Source: Alphaproteobacteria bacterium
GTDB lineage: Bacteria; Pseudomonadota; Alphaproteobacteria; GCA-2731375
Length of the DNA stretch: 56,424 nucleotides
Assembly: GCA_030746635.1 (NCBI GenBank)
Contig: JASLMH010000004.1
Coordinates: forward strand, 1-56,424
Direction of reading: 5' to 3'
Below are positions 29,160 to 38,631 of this stretch, piece by piece. The translations under genes were made by a program, and so were the position numbers. The notes beneath the pieces are model-generated. The model had not been told where the DNA came from. It did no database searches and saw nothing but the letters and a program-made list of their open reading frames with translations. The number at the start of each line of letters is the position of its first letter. The first letter of the stretch is position 1.

Positions 29160-31148
29160 TCAGCCATCGGGGTGGAAGAAATCATAGATCTTCCTGGCCA
29201 CGCCGCCGGAAATGCCGTCGACGTTCTCCAGATCGGTCAGGCCGGCCTGTTCGACCGCCCGGGCCGAGCCGAAATGGTTCAACAGGGCGCGCTTGCGCCG
29301 GGGGCCGACGCCGGCGATGTCGTCCAGGGCCGAGCGGCCCATGCCGCGGGCCCGGCGGGCGCGGTGGGTACCGATGGCGAAGCGATGGGCCTCGTCCCGC
29401 AGGCGTTGCAAGTAGTAGAGCACCGGGCTGCGCGGTGGCAGGGAAATCTCCGCCCCGTCGGCCAGATGGATGCGTTCCCGGCCGGCGTTGCGGTCGGGGC
29501 CCTTGGCGATCGCCGCCAGGATCACGCCGTCGATACCCAGATCGGCGAACACCTCGCGCGCCGCGCCCAATTGGCCGGGGCCGCCGTCGAGCAACACCAG
29601 ATCCGGCCATTCACCGGCAACCCGCCGGTCTTCCTCGCCGTCCTCGACCTCCGCCTCCGCCGTTGCTTCCGCCGCTTCGGCCTTGAGCAGCCGGGCGAAT
29701 CGGCGATGCAGCACTTCCCGCATCATCCCATAGTCGTCGCCCGGAGCCAGTTTCTCGTCCTTGATGTTGAACTTACGGTAGCCATTGCGCTGGAAGCCCT
29801 CCGGTCCGGCGACCACCATGGCGCCGATCGCATTGCTGCCCATGGTGTGGCTGTTGTCGTAGATCTCGATCCGCTGGGGTGCCGCGTCCAGCCCGAACAA
29901 TTCCGCCAAACCTTCCAACAGGCGCCGCTGCGAGGCGCTTTCGGCCAGCCGGCGGGCCAGGGCGTCGCGGGCATTGGCTTCGGCATGGGCGACCAGTTCG
30001 CGCCGCTGGCCCCGGGCCGGCCGGTGCAGGCGCACCTTGCGCTCGGCCTTCTGTGACAGGGCCTCGGCCAGCAGGGGTAGGTTTTCCAGCGGCTGGTTGA
30101 CCAGGATTTCCCTTGGCGGCGGCTTGTCGTCGTAGAATTGCCCGATGAACGCGGCCAGCACCTCGGCCGGCGCGCGATCCCGGCCATGGCTGGGAAAATA
30201 GGCGCGGTTGCCCCAGTTCTGGCCGGACCGGAAGAAGAACACCTGAATGCAGCTCTGGCCGGCGTCCATGTGGACGGCGACGACGTCGGCCTCGGTCACG
30301 CTGGCCACGTTGATGCCCTGGTGGGCCTGCACGTGGGCCAGGGCGCGCAGCCGGTCCCGGTAGATCGCCGCGGTTTCGAACCGCAGGTCGTCGCTGGCCG
30401 CCTCCATCTTCGCCGACATTTCGCGTTGCACCTGCTGGCTGCGGCCGGACAGGAAATCGCGGGCTTCGCGCACCAGTTCGCCGTAGGCCTCGGGCGTCAC
30501 CCGGTCGACGCAAGGGGCGACGCAACGGCGGATTTGGTACTGCAGGCAGGGTCTGGTGCGGCTGGCGAAGATGCTGTCGGAACACGAACGCAGCGGGAAC
30601 GCCTTCTGCAGGGTGTTCAGGGTCCGGTTCACCGAGGTGGCCGAGGCGAAGGGGCCGAAATACTCGCCCTGGCGCGAATGGGCGCCGCGATGCTTGGCCA
30701 GTTGCGGCCAGTCATGGTCGGCGGTGATCAGGATGAAGGGGAAGGACTTGTCGTCGCGGAGCAGAATGTTGTAGCGCGGCCGCAGTCGCTTGATCAGATT
30801 GGACTCCAACAGCAGCGCCTCGACCTCGGTATGGGTCGTCACCACTTCGACCGCCCGCGTATCGGCGATCATTCGCAGGGTCCGCGTGTTCAAGCCGGCC
30901 GGCTTGGCGTAATTCTGCACCCGATTCCGCAGGTTCTTGGCCTTGCCGACGTACAGGACCTCGCCGGTGTCATCCAACATGCGGTAGACGCCGGGTCGGG
31001 CCGGCATCGTCGTCAGTGCCCGGGCGATCGTCTCACGGCCCCATTCGATCGCCGGCCGGCCGTCCGCCGCGGCCTCGGCGGCCGCCGGCAGATCGTCGCC
31101 GGCGGGCAGGTCGGCGGGCGGCGAGGGCGGCTTGTCGGCTTTTGCCAT
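29160..31148 (-). CDS. uvrC: Excinuclease ABC subunit C
   Basis: 662 residues. The N-terminal GIY-YIG nuclease is at ~45-130 (GVYRMLDDTGEVLYVGKAKN). A UVR domain follows (KMEAASDDLRFETAAIYRDR), then the RNase H-like nuclease domain with EIYDNSHTMG and LVLLDGGPGQL, and C-terminal helix-hairpin-helix motifs (IAGVGPRRKRALLNHFG, VDGISGGVARKIYDFF). An alanine/glutamate-rich insertion precedes DLVLLDGG. It cuts DNA on both sides of a lesion with UvrB. The upstream region is unusually long and holds candidate regulatory sites. Confidence 0.97.
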   Translation of the reverse strand: MAKADKPPSPPADLPAGDDLPAAAEAAADGRPAIEWGRETIARALTTMPARPGVYRMLDDTGEVLYVGKAKNLRNRVQNYAKPAGLNTRTLRMIADTRAVEVVTTHTEVEALLLESNLIKRLRPRYNILLRDDKSFPFILITADHDWPQLAKHRGAHSRQGEYFGPFASATSVNRTLNTLQKAFPLRSCSDSIFASRTRPCLQYQIRRCVAPCVDRVTPEAYGELVREARDFLSGRSQQVQREMSAKMEAASDDLRFETAAIYRDRLRALAHVQAHQGINVASVTEADVVAVHMDAGQSCIQVFFFRSGQNWGNRAYFPSHGRDRAPAEVLAAFIGQFYDDKPPPREILVNQPLENLPLLAEALSQKAERKVRLHRPARGQRRELVAHAEANARDALARRLAESASQRRLLEGLAELFGLDAAPQRIEIYDNSHTMGSNAIGAMVVAGPEGFQRNGYRKFNIKDEKLAPGDDYGMMREVLHRRFARLLKAEAAEATAEAEVEDGEEDRRVAGEWPDLVLLDGGPGQLGAAREVFADLGIDGVILAAIAKGPDRNAGRERIHLADGAEISLPPRSPVLYYLQRLRDEAHRFAIGTHRARRARGMGRSALDDIAGVGPRRKRALLNHFGSARAVEQAGLTDLENVDGISGGVARKIYDFFHPDG

Positions 31149-31229
31149 GGCGTTATTTTCCGCGCTTCCGGGCCCGGGTCAACGCCCACCTTGGCGATTG
31201 TTGGTCCGCCAGCCCCGGCGCCTCGCCAC

Positions 31230-31251
31230 TATCCACGACTGGTGTGGATAA
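31230..31251. promoter_or_regulatory. DnaA-box dyad
   Basis: TGTGGATAA at 31243-31251 is an exact DnaA box (reverse of TTATCCACA). Facing it, TATCCAC at 31230-31236 is an imperfect box, making a seven-base inverted repeat with a seven-base spacer. It lies 80-100 bp before the uvrC start. Confidence 0.5.
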
Positions 31252-31341
31252 CTTTGTGGGGAAGGCACCCCTGGCGGCATTGATTTGGCGGAATCCCGCA
31301 TTTCGGTTCGAGTTGCCCAAATATTAGGCGAATTCCTAACC

Positions 31342-31370
31342 CATTGATTTTTCAACGATTTAGCTGTCAA
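31342..31370 (-). promoter_or_regulatory. Candidate uvrC promoter
   Basis: On the minus strand TTGACA (31370-31365) is followed after 17 bases by TCAATG (31347-31342). The -35 is a perfect match and the -10 is poor. It would give a leader of nearly 190 nt that contains the DnaA-box dyad. Confidence 0.35.
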
Positions 31371-31413
31371 CGCCGAAAGCGCGACGGTGCATAACTGGGC
31401 CGCGAAGGCGCCC

Positions 31414-31429
31414 TTAACAAAAACTTAAC
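31414..31429. promoter_or_regulatory. CtrA-like binding site
   Basis: The sequence TTAACAAAAACTTAAC fits TTAA-N7-TTAAC, the consensus of the alphaproteobacterial cell-cycle regulator CtrA, about 44 bp upstream of the candidate uvrC -35 box. Pattern match only. Confidence 0.45.
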
Positions 31430-31616
31430 AGTTTGGCCCGCCTGTGTACAAATTAGCGAATTCAGCGAAGTTGGCCGCCTTGTTTTCGCAGTCACGGGTA
31501 AGTTACCGCGTGTGATGCCGTACATTCCAGTCAAGATCAGTTACCGCCGAAAACTGGTCAAGCGGAAATAGAAACCATGAGTTTGCTTCCAGTCGCCAGT
31601 AATCGGGGGTCGCCGT

Positions 31617-32621
31617 CTATGGCAACGGTTGCAGGGCGGCCTGGGTCAGGCCGGAATTCGACATTGCCGACATCCCATGGAACAGGGAGTACACATAAGT
31701 CGCGTAAGCCAGCGCCAGGAAACCGCCGTAGGCCCGGCTGATCGAACTGCCGCGCAGCACGAACGGCGCCACCAGAAGGGAAGCCAACAACATGACCAAC
31801 AAATCGTAGGTCAGGAACTGTTCCGGCACCGGCACCGGCCGCACCATCGCGGTGATGCCCATGATGCCCAGGATGTTGAACAGGTTGGAGCCGATCACGT
31901 TGCCGATGGCGACATCGCCGTGGCGGCGAATCGCCGCCACCAGCGAGGTCGCCAACTCCGGCAGCGAGGTGCCGAGCGCGATCAGGGTCAGTCCGATGGT
32001 GGCCTCGGGAACGCCGGCGGCGCGCGCCAGGTCGACGCCGCCCCGCACCAGCAGGTCCGAGCCATAGACCAGGCCGGCCAAGCCGGCCAGGATGAAGGCC
32101 AGGGAAAGCCAGATGGAATGGGGGCGGGCGGCGATGCCCTCGATCTCGTCGACGATGGTCTCCGCCGTGGCGTCGCTTTCGTCGCGGGCGGCGAAATAGG
32201 ACCAGGTCAGGTAGCCGCACAGCAGCGAGGCCATGATCGCGCCCTGCCAATCGACCAGGCGGCCGGTCCAGCACAGGGCGACGAAAGCCGCCGATATGGC
32301 CAGCATGATGGTGCCGTCCCGGCGGACCGCGCCGGCATCACAGGCGATCGGATAGACCAGGGCGGGCAAGCCCAGGACCAGCAGGATGTTGGCGATGTTC
32401 GAGCCGACCACGTTGCCGATGGCGATCTCCGGCACGCCGCGCAGGACCGCGCCGACGCTGACCACCAATTCCGGCGACGAGGTGCCGAAGGCGACCACGG
32501 TCAGGCCGATCACCAGCGGCGGTACCTCCAGGCGCCGGGCCAGGGTCACGGCGCCGCGGACCAGCACATCCCCGCCAACGAGTAGGATGATCAAGCCGGC
32601 GGCAACCATCAGATAGGTCAT
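31617..32621 (-). CDS. Calcium/sodium antiporter (CaCA family)
   Basis: 334 residues and about ten membrane helices in two inverted repeats. Each repeat carries the ion-binding alpha motif: GTSSPELVVSV with GNVVGSNIANILLVLG, and GTSLPELATSLV with GNVIGSNLFNILGIMG. An acidic loop (DESDATAETIVDEIE) separates the halves. This matches the YrbG-like exchangers that extrude Ca2+ against Na+ (or K+-dependent). No partner gene is nearby. Confidence 0.92.
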   Translation of the reverse strand: MTYLMVAAGLIILLVGGDVLVRGAVTLARRLEVPPLVIGLTVVAFGTSSPELVVSVGAVLRGVPEIAIGNVVGSNIANILLVLGLPALVYPIACDAGAVRRDGTIMLAISAAFVALCWTGRLVDWQGAIMASLLCGYLTWSYFAARDESDATAETIVDEIEGIAARPHSIWLSLAFILAGLAGLVYGSDLLVRGGVDLARAAGVPEATIGLTLIALGTSLPELATSLVAAIRRHGDVAIGNVIGSNLFNILGIMGITAMVRPVPVPEQFLTYDLLVMLLASLLVAPFVLRGSSISRAYGGFLALAYATYVYSLFHGMSAMSNSGLTQAALQPLP

Positions 32622-32719
32622 GCGTCGTGTCTACCGCCGGTCTCGGGCGCACGCCCATCTCCGTGCCGGGGAACCGGTCCGGGGGGCGCGCGCGAACAGG
32701 ATTGCAGCATATATAGCGG

Positions 32720-32746
32720 CGCCACCCCTCGCTTTGAAGGGGGGCG
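32720..32746 (-). terminator. Hairpin after the RraA-like gene
   Basis: On the minus strand, downstream of the stop at 32760, bases 32720-32729 and 32738-32746 form a nine-pair stem with one bulged A and an eight-base loop. It is GC-rich and not followed by a clear T run. Confidence 0.35.
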
Positions 32747-32759
32747 ATCCCTGGAAGCC

Positions 32760-33446
32760 CTAGTCGAGATACTCCACCCCGCGATCCTCGAACCTGGCCG
32801 GGTCCCACAATCGCCAGGTTTGGCCCTTGGCGATCCTGGTTTCGGCCTGTTTCTCTGCCTTGATCACCTGGTCGAGCCGGGCCTTGACGGCCGCCGCCTC
32901 GGCCAGCGGCACCACCGCCACGCCATCGCGATCGCCGATCACGATATCGCCAGGACGGACCGTCACGCCGCCCAGGGAAACCGGCAGGTTGACTTCGCCG
33001 GGCCCATTTCGATAGCCGGCATTGGGGCTGGCGCCGCGGGCGAAGGTGGGCGGCCCCAGTTTTTCGATGCCGGCGCCGTCGCGGATCAGGCCGTCGGTGA
33101 CGATGGCGATGGCGCCCAGGCGCTTGGCGATGGCGGCGTAGTGGTCGCCGATCACCGCGCCGCTTTCGTCACCATCCGTGGCGATCACCAGGACGTCGCC
33201 CTTCTTGACGTGGTCCAGCATCGCCATTGCCGCCAGGTTGTCCCGGGGGCCGCCGCTGGCGGTCAGGGCCGGGCCGGCGAAACGATGTTTCGGGTTCAGC
33301 GGCTTGATCGTGTGGTGCAGGCAGTTCCAGCCCTGCTGGGCGTCGGCGATGAAGCTCGTTTGGGCCCGCGCGAAGGCCCGCACCAGGGCGTTGCCCGGGC
33401 GTTCGAAGTCGCGGCGGATGCGCAAGGCTACGGGATCTCCGATCAT
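32760..33446 (-). CDS. RraA-like family protein (aldolase/demethylmenaquinone-methyltransferase-like fold)
   Basis: ATG 33446 with AGGAGAG at good distance; a GTG one codon earlier is less likely. 228 residues. GDVLVIATDGDESGAVIGDH and VTDGLIRDGAGIEKLG are the ligand and metal-binding blocks of the RraA / 4-hydroxy-4-methyl-2-oxoglutarate aldolase family. DRDGVAVVP follows near the C-terminus. Members either cleave 4-carboxy-4-hydroxy-2-oxoacids or inhibit RNase E; this one looks like the enzymatic type, substrate unknown. It lies 28 bp after the VOC gene. Confidence 0.82.
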   Translation of the reverse strand: MIGDPVALRIRRDFERPGNALVRAFARAQTSFIADAQQGWNCLHHTIKPLNPKHRFAGPALTASGGPRDNLAAMAMLDHVKKGDVLVIATDGDESGAVIGDHYAAIAKRLGAIAIVTDGLIRDGAGIEKLGPPTFARGASPNAGYRNGPGEVNLPVSLGGVTVRPGDIVIGDRDGVAVVPLAEAAAVKARLDQVIKAEKQAETRIAKGQTWRLWDPARFEDRGVEYLD

Positions 33447-33474
33447 CACAACTCTCCTGTTTCCGGCAAATAGC

Positions 33475-33891
33475 CTATTTCCGAGCCGGGCCCTTCAATT
33501 CGACGGTGTTGCCGTCGGGGTCCTGGACATACAGCGACGGCCCATCGCCTTCGGCGCCGAAACGCTGGGCGACTTCGCCCGGCTGCAAGCCGTGGGCGCG
33601 CAGATGCGCGATCAGGCTTTCGGCCTCGAATGGCTCGATGCGCAGGCAGAAATGGTCCATGTTGGGACCGTCCGCCGCCCGTGGACCGCCGCCCTTGCCG
33701 CCCAACTGGCCATCCACGGGTACCAGATCGATCTGGGCGGCGCCGGCGCGCAGGTGGTAGAGGCCCAATTCCTCGCGTGCCCGTTCCAGTTCGCAACCCA
33801 ATACCTCGCAATAGAACTCCAGCGATCGCGACAGATCGGCGATGCGCAGGACGACATGGTCCAGGCCCAGCGGTCTGATTGGCGCGGTCAT
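33475..33891 (-). CDS. VOC family (glyoxalase/dioxygenase-like) protein
   Basis: ATG 33891 with GGGAGG upstream; 138 residues, two beta-alpha-beta-beta-beta modules. First module: GLDHVVLRIADLSRSLEFYC; second: MDHFCLRIEPFEAES and a final YVQDPDGNTVELKG with the metal-ligand Glu. Family members are glyoxalases, isomerases or small dioxygenases. Paired with the RraA-like gene, so perhaps degradation of a small aromatic or oxoacid. Confidence 0.85.
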   Translation of the reverse strand: MTAPIRPLGLDHVVLRIADLSRSLEFYCEVLGCELERAREELGLYHLRAGAAQIDLVPVDGQLGGKGGGPRAADGPNMDHFCLRIEPFEAESLIAHLRAHGLQPGEVAQRFGAEGDGPSLYVQDPDGNTVELKGPARK

Positions 33892-33967
33892 GCTTGCCTC
33901 CCCTGCTGTTGCTGCGGGATGATAGCGGTCGACGGCGATCAGCCAAGAGTTTGCCGGGATTCGACCG

Positions 33968-35350
33968 ATGACACCAGTTGAACGCACCTCATGGCCGCTG
34001 CTGCTGGTCCTCGGCATTTCCTTGCTGCCGCTGGCGGGCTCGGCGGAGGTGGTTATCCGTTTCAAGGATGGCCGAACGGTCACCTTGCCCTATCGGGCGG
34101 AGCAGATCGATTCCATCCAATTTCGCGATGGCACCGGCGATGACGCCGCCGCCAAGCCGTCGCTGCCGAAGGGCGGCGAGGTGCGCATCCCCCGCCGCGA
34201 AGGCGGGCCGCCGACGGCGATCGCCAGCTGGCGGGACGTCCGCCGCGCGGTCAAGGGCGCCGTCGCCGGCGACGTCATCACCGTGCCGCCGGGCGGCTAT
34301 GTGTTGGGCCGCCGCGACGTGATCGACTTCGCTGCCTCTGGCACCAAGGAACGCCCCATCGTGCTGCGGGCCGAGAAACTCGGCAGCGTGCAATTGGAGG
34401 TCGAAACCGTGGAAGCGATGCGGATCGCCGGTTCGCACCTGGTGATCGAGAATTTCGAGATGACCGGCGTCTGTGGCGCCCATGACCGGTGCGAGCACGC
34501 CATCCACCTGAAGCCGGGCGCCCGCAACGTGGCGATCCGCAGCAACCGGCTGATCGATTTCAACGCCGCCATCAAGAGCAGCGTCGACCGCAACGGCGAT
34601 GGCGCCGACGATGTGCTGGTCGAGGGCAACAGCATCTACAACCTGACGCCGCGCAAAACCCGCAATCCGGTGACGCCAATCGACGTCAACGGCGGCCAAC
34701 GCTGGCGGGTGATCGGCAACTACATCGCCGATTTCGCCAAGGCGCTGCGGGGCAAGGTGTCCTTTGGCGCCTTTCTGAAGAACAATTCCCGCGACGGCCT
34801 GTTCGAAGCCAACTTGATCATCTGCGAACAACGCCATACCGGCGGCATCCGGCTGGGATTGTCGCTGGGCGGTGGCGGCAGCAAGTCGGTGGTCGAACAC
34901 AGCAACGGCACGATCCGCAACAACATCATCATGAACTGTCCCCAGGACGTCGGTATCTACCTGAATCGTGCCAAGGACAGCCGGATCTACAACAACATCA
35001 TCTACAACACGGTCGGCATCGACGTGCGCTACCGGCAAAGCACGGCGGACATCCGCAACAACGTCATGTCCGGCCGCATCAAGAACCGCTCCGGCGGCAG
35101 CCACCAGGCCGTCGCCAACCGCACCCAGGTATCGCAACGGCAGTTTCGCGCCTGGTTCGTGGACCCTCGAAAGGGCGATTTCCGGCCGCGCGACGGCGCG
35201 CCGGTGATCGCCGCCGGCGTCGCGGTGCCCGGCGGGTTAAAGGATTTCTGCGGCCATGCGCGGGATTCCACAAGCATCGACCAGGGCGCCATGATGGCCG
35301 GCGGCCCGCCCTGCGAGCGCGCGAAGTTGTTGGCTGGCACCCGCGATTGA
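33968..35350 (+). CDS. Secreted right-handed beta-helix protein, polysaccharide-lyase-like
   Basis: 460 residues with a signal peptide (LLLVLGISLLPLAGSAEV, cleavage near 26). After a small N-terminal region (VVIRFKDGRTVTLPY) and a Pro/Arg linker come AVAGDVITVPPGGYVLG and SGTKERPIVLRAEKLG, which resemble the first coils of chondroitinase-B/alginate-lyase type (PL6) beta-helices. Repeated short strands follow (AIRSNRLIDFNAAIKS, VLVEGNSIYNLTP, IRNNIIMNCPQDVGIYL, RIYNNIIYNTVGIDV). The fold is clear; catalytic residues cannot be assigned, so it may be a lyase or a sugar-binding protein. Confidence 0.75.
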   Translation: MTPVERTSWPLLLVLGISLLPLAGSAEVVIRFKDGRTVTLPYRAEQIDSIQFRDGTGDDAAAKPSLPKGGEVRIPRREGGPPTAIASWRDVRRAVKGAVAGDVITVPPGGYVLGRRDVIDFAASGTKERPIVLRAEKLGSVQLEVETVEAMRIAGSHLVIENFEMTGVCGAHDRCEHAIHLKPGARNVAIRSNRLIDFNAAIKSSVDRNGDGADDVLVEGNSIYNLTPRKTRNPVTPIDVNGGQRWRVIGNYIADFAKALRGKVSFGAFLKNNSRDGLFEANLIICEQRHTGGIRLGLSLGGGGSKSVVEHSNGTIRNNIIMNCPQDVGIYLNRAKDSRIYNNIIYNTVGIDVRYRQSTADIRNNVMSGRIKNRSGGSHQAVANRTQVSQRQFRAWFVDPRKGDFRPRDGAPVIAAGVAVPGGLKDFCGHARDSTSIDQGAMMAGGPPCERAKLLAGTRD

Positions 35351-35444
35351 GCGGTCGAGGCGCGCCGGCACGGCGGCTGCGCAACCATTTGTTAAGCATA
35401 ACGACGGAATATCAAACCTGAGGGCGTAATCAGGGGTCGCCTAG

Positions 35445-36041
35445 ATGCAGTTGCCAAGCCAGCTTCGGACCGATGCCTGCCAGGCCCTTGCCGGTGCTTG
35501 GCAGAACTGGCGCGGCGACGATCTGGTGCCCCAGCGGACGCAGGTGCGGATCGAGGACATCAAGTCCTGGCTGCCCAACATCGTCGTCCTCGAATTGCGT
35601 TCGCGGCGGGAGGTGATCTTTCGCTTGGCCGGCACCCGCATCGTGGAAAGTCTGGGCGTCGAGCTGACCGGCCGCAATTACCTGGAATTCTCCCATCCCG
35701 AGGAGCGGGCGACGCGGGCTGAGCGCATGCACCAGTTGGGTCAGTGGCCCTGTGGCGCTCATATTCAGATGTCCGTGACTTTTGTCTCGGGCCGCAGCGT
35801 GCCGTCGGAGGCGCTGACCCTGCCGGTGCGGCCCGCCGGGCGCGGACAGCCGATCCAGTTGTTCGCCATGATCATGGCCCTCGAGGACACGACATCCCAA
35901 TGGCCGGCGGCTGATTCGCGGCATTTTCCAACGGCGGATGAAGGCTGTTTCGTCGACATCGGAGCGGGCGCGCCGAAGCTGGATGGCTGGACCACCGCCA
36001 CACTAGACCCGGCGGCCGCCACCGCCAGCCGCGCGGTCTAG
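35445..36041 (+). CDS. PAS_5-type (DUF1457) PAS domain protein
   Basis: 198 residues starting at ATG 35445 (CAGGGG eight bases upstream). Residues ~15-150 match the alphaproteobacterial PAS_5 pattern: W-x-x-WRGDDLVPQRTQV, SWLPNIVVLEL, VIFRLAGTRIVESLGVELTG and a following YLEFSHPEE. These stand-alone PAS proteins are usually soluble and may sense redox or ligands; no output domain is present. The TAG stop is the first three bases of the long palindromic repeat element. Confidence 0.78.
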   Translation: MQLPSQLRTDACQALAGAWQNWRGDDLVPQRTQVRIEDIKSWLPNIVVLELRSRREVIFRLAGTRIVESLGVELTGRNYLEFSHPEERATRAERMHQLGQWPCGAHIQMSVTFVSGRSVPSEALTLPVRPAGRGQPIQLFAMIMALEDTTSQWPAADSRHFPTADEGCFVDIGAGAPKLDGWTTATLDPAAATASRAV

Positions 36042-36301
36042 AGCATATCGCGGGTAATCTGAACCATTTGACCGGCCCTCCAGGCCCCGTGGGTAGGCGC
36101 GGTTCGCAGGGCGATGTGGGACATCGGCCAAGAGCCGCAACGCCGCCACGGGGCCTGGAGGGCCGGCCTTCGGTGGCGTTAGCAAGCCATTGGGCGGCGT
36201 TGCGCGGCTTGCCCGATGTCCCGCATCGCCCTGCGCCACGCGCCTACCCCAATGGCTTGCTAACGCCATCAAATGAATCAGATTACCCGCGACATGCTCT
36301 A
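36039..36301. repeat. Palindromic repeat element, long copy, with nested hairpins
   Basis: A 263-bp element between the convergent PAS gene and uvrB. The 33-bp terminal inverted repeats are 36039-36071 and 36269-36301 (three mismatches), and both ends sit in CTAG (36038-36041, 36299-36302). Inside are two perfect 21-bp inverted repeats: 36072-36092 with 36146-36166, and 36174-36194 with 36248-36268. The two 53-nt loops they enclose (36093-36145 and 36195-36247) are themselves close reverse complements. The short copy at 12226-12337 equals this one minus 36087-36237. No protein is encoded. Confidence 0.92.
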
Positions 36302-36309
36302 GGCCAAAC

Positions 36310-38631
36310 TCAACCGCGTTTGCGGCGGAACTTGGTAGCCCGGGTGCCGGCCCGGCCGCCGCTGGAGCGGCCCTTGGGCGTTCGGGCGGCGTCCAGCATT
36401 TCGGGGGTAATCGCCGTGGTCGGAGGCGGACGTTCCGGGCGCCCGCCCTTGCCACGTCGCCGGGCCGGTGACGGCGCGCCGGCGCGGCCCTCGGTCGAGC
36501 GGCCGGCCTCGCCGTCGGTGTCGCCTGTCAGGCCCGCCAATTCCATTTCCTCCAGCCGGCGCAACTCGTCACGCAAGCGGGCCGCTTCCTCGAATTCCAG
36601 GTCGGCGGCGGCGGCGCGCATGCGTTTCTCCAGATCCTCCAGGTAGGCCTTCAGGTTGTGGCCGATCAGATGGCTGCGCTCGTCGTCGCCGGTGCCGACG
36701 GTGACGTGGTCGGCCTCGTAGGCCGATTCCAGGATGTCGGTGATGTTCTTGCGCACCGATTCCGGGGTGATGCCGTTGGCCTCGTTGTAGGCCCGCTGTT
36801 TCGCCCGGCGCCGATCGGTCTCCTCGATCGCCCGGGTCAGGCTGTTGGTGCGCCTATCGGCATACAGGATCACCCGGCCGTCGACATTACGGGCGGCCCG
36901 GCCGATGGTTTGCACCAGCGAGGTTGTCGATCGCAGATAGCCTTCCTTGTCGGCGTCCAGGATCGCCACCAGGGCGCATTCCGGGATGTCCAGGCCCTCG
37001 CGCAGCAGGTTGATGCCGACCAGGATGTCGAACACGCCCAGGCGCAGGTCACGGATGATCTCGATCCGCTCCAGGGTATCGATGTCCGAATGCATGTAGC
37101 GCACCTTCAGGCCGGCCTCGTGCAGGTATTCCGTCAGGTCCTCGGCCATGCGCTTGGTCAGGGTGGTGACCAGCACCCGGTTGCCGCCGCCGGTGACCTC
37201 GCGGCATTCGGCGATCAGGTCGTCGACCTGATGTTCGACCGGGCGGATGATGCATTCGGGGTCGATCAGGCCGGTCGGCCGGATCACCTGCTCGGTGAAG
37301 ACGCCGCCGGTGCGCTGCAATTCCCAGTTGCCGGGGGTGGCCGAGACGAACACAGTCTGCGGCCGCATCACCTCCCACTCCTCGAACTTCAGGGGCCGGT
37401 TGTCGACGCACGAGGGCAGGCGGAAGCCGAACTCCGACAGCGTCCATTTGCGCCGGTAGTCGCCCCGGAACATGCCCCCCAGTTGCGGCACGGTGATGTG
37501 GCTTTCGTCCAGGATCACCAGGGCATCCTCGGGCAGATATTCGAACAGCGTGGGCGGCGGCTCGCCCGGCTGGCGCCCGGTCAGATAGCGCGAGTAGTTC
37601 TCGATGCCGGGGCAGAAGCCGGCCGCGTCCATCATCTCCAGATCCAGCATGGTGCGCTGTTCCAGGCGTTCCGCCTCCAGCAGGAAGCCGCGATCGCGCA
37701 GATGCGCCAGCTGTTCCGCCAGTTCCGCCTTGATGCCCTTCATCGCCTGTTGCAGGGTCGGACGCGGCGTCACGTAGTGGCTGTTGGCGTAGACCCGCGC
37801 CCGCTTGAAGCTATCGGTGCGCTGGCCGGTCAGCGGGTCGAACTCGACCACTTCCTCCAACTCGTCGCCGAACAGGCCGAACCGCCAGGCCCGATCCTCC
37901 AGATGCGCCGGCCACAACTCGACCACGTCGCCGCGCACCCGGAAGGTACCGCGGCCGAAGAAGTTGTCGTTGCGCCGGTACTGCAACTCGACCAGACCCT
38001 TCAGCAAGGCGGCCCGGTCGACGGTTTCGCCGACCTTCAGGTCCATGGTCATCTTGCCGTAGGTCTCGACCGAGCCGATGCCGTAGATGCACGAGACCGA
38101 GGCGACGATCAGCACGTCGTCCCGCTCCAACAGCGCCCGGGTGGCGGAGTGGCGCATGCGGTCGATCTGCTGGTTTATATGCGCCTCTTTCTCGATGTAG
38201 GTGTCGGTGCGCGGCACATAGGCCTCGGGCTGGTAGTAGTCGTAGTAGGAAACGAAGTACTCCACCGCGTTGTCCGGGAAGAACCCCTTCATCTCGCCGT
38301 AAAGCTGCGCCGCCAGGGTCTTGTTCGGGGCCAGGATCAGGCCCGGTTTCTGCGTGTTCTGGATCACCTGGGCCATGGTGTAGGTCTTGCCCGAGCCGGT
38401 GACCCCCAACAGCACCTGGTCGCGCTCGCCGCCTTGTACTCCCTGGGTCAACTCGACGATCGCCTGCGGCTGGTCGCCGGCCGGCTGGTATTCCGAGACC
38501 AGCTTGAAGGGCTGGCCGCCCTCGGCCTTTTCCGGCCGGGCGATCGGCGCCGGCACCCAGGTCGCCCGCTCGGCCTCGGCCAGGGCCTGCTCGAACGAGA
38601 CCTGCATCTGTTTCATCGAGGTATGCGCCAT
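36310..38631 (-). CDS. uvrB: Excinuclease ABC subunit B
   Basis: 773 residues from ATG 38631; the ribosome site is weak and the frame is open further upstream, so the start is uncertain by some tens of codons. Helicase motifs: [14 protein letters not shown] (Walker A), [16 protein letters not shown] (the DNA-clamping beta hairpin), [13 protein letters not shown], and [11 protein letters not shown]-terminal UVR domain ([20 protein letters not shown]) binds UvrC. A basic Pro/Gly/Arg-rich tail of about 80 residues follows, an extension seen in alphaproteobacterial UvrB. It verifies lesions delivered by UvrA. Confidence 0.96.
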   Translation of the reverse strand: MAHTSMKQMQVSFEQALAEAERATWVPAPIARPEKAEGGQPFKLVSEYQPAGDQPQAIVELTQGVQGGERDQVLLGVTGSGKTYTMAQVIQNTQKPGLILAPNKTLAAQLYGEMKGFFPDNAVEYFVSYYDYYQPEAYVPRTDTYIEKEAHINQQIDRMRHSATRALLERDDVLIVASVSCIYGIGSVETYGKMTMDLKVGETVDRAALLKGLVELQYRRNDNFFGRGTFRVRGDVVELWPAHLEDRAWRFGLFGDELEEVVEFDPLTGQRTDSFKRARVYANSHYVTPRPTLQQAMKGIKAELAEQLAHLRDRGFLLEAERLEQRTMLDLEMMDAAGFCPGIENYSRYLTGRQPGEPPPTLFEYLPEDALVILDESHITVPQLGGMFRGDYRRKWTLSEFGFRLPSCVDNRPLKFEEWEVMRPQTVFVSATPGNWELQRTGGVFTEQVIRPTGLIDPECIIRPVEHQVDDLIAECREVTGGGNRVLVTTLTKRMAEDLTEYLHEAGLKVRYMHSDIDTLERIEIIRDLRLGVFDILVGINLLREGLDIPECALVAILDADKEGYLRSTTSLVQTIGRAARNVDGRVILYADRRTNSLTRAIEETDRRRAKQRAYNEANGITPESVRKNITDILESAYEADHVTVGTGDDERSHLIGHNLKAYLEDLEKRMRAAAADLEFEEAARLRDELRRLEEMELAGLTGDTDGEAGRSTEGRAGAPSPARRRGKGGRPERPPPTTAITPEMLDAARTPKGRSSGGRAGTRATKFRRKRG

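Larger units (their letters stand above)
31149..31616. other. 468-bp gene-free region upstream of uvrC
   Basis: No credible gene in either strand. It is visibly richer in A/T than its neighbours. It contains a DnaA-box dyad (31230-31251), a consensus-like -35 with 17-bp spacing directed at uvrC (31342-31370), a CtrA-like site (31414-31429), and AGTTACCGC twice as a direct repeat (31501-31509, 31539-31547). Confidence 0.6.

Noticed and set aside
36003-36455. 150-residue minus-strand frame across the long repeat
   Set aside because: It runs through the hairpins and into the end of uvrB in another frame; its similarity to a frame in the short copy only reflects the shared repeat.
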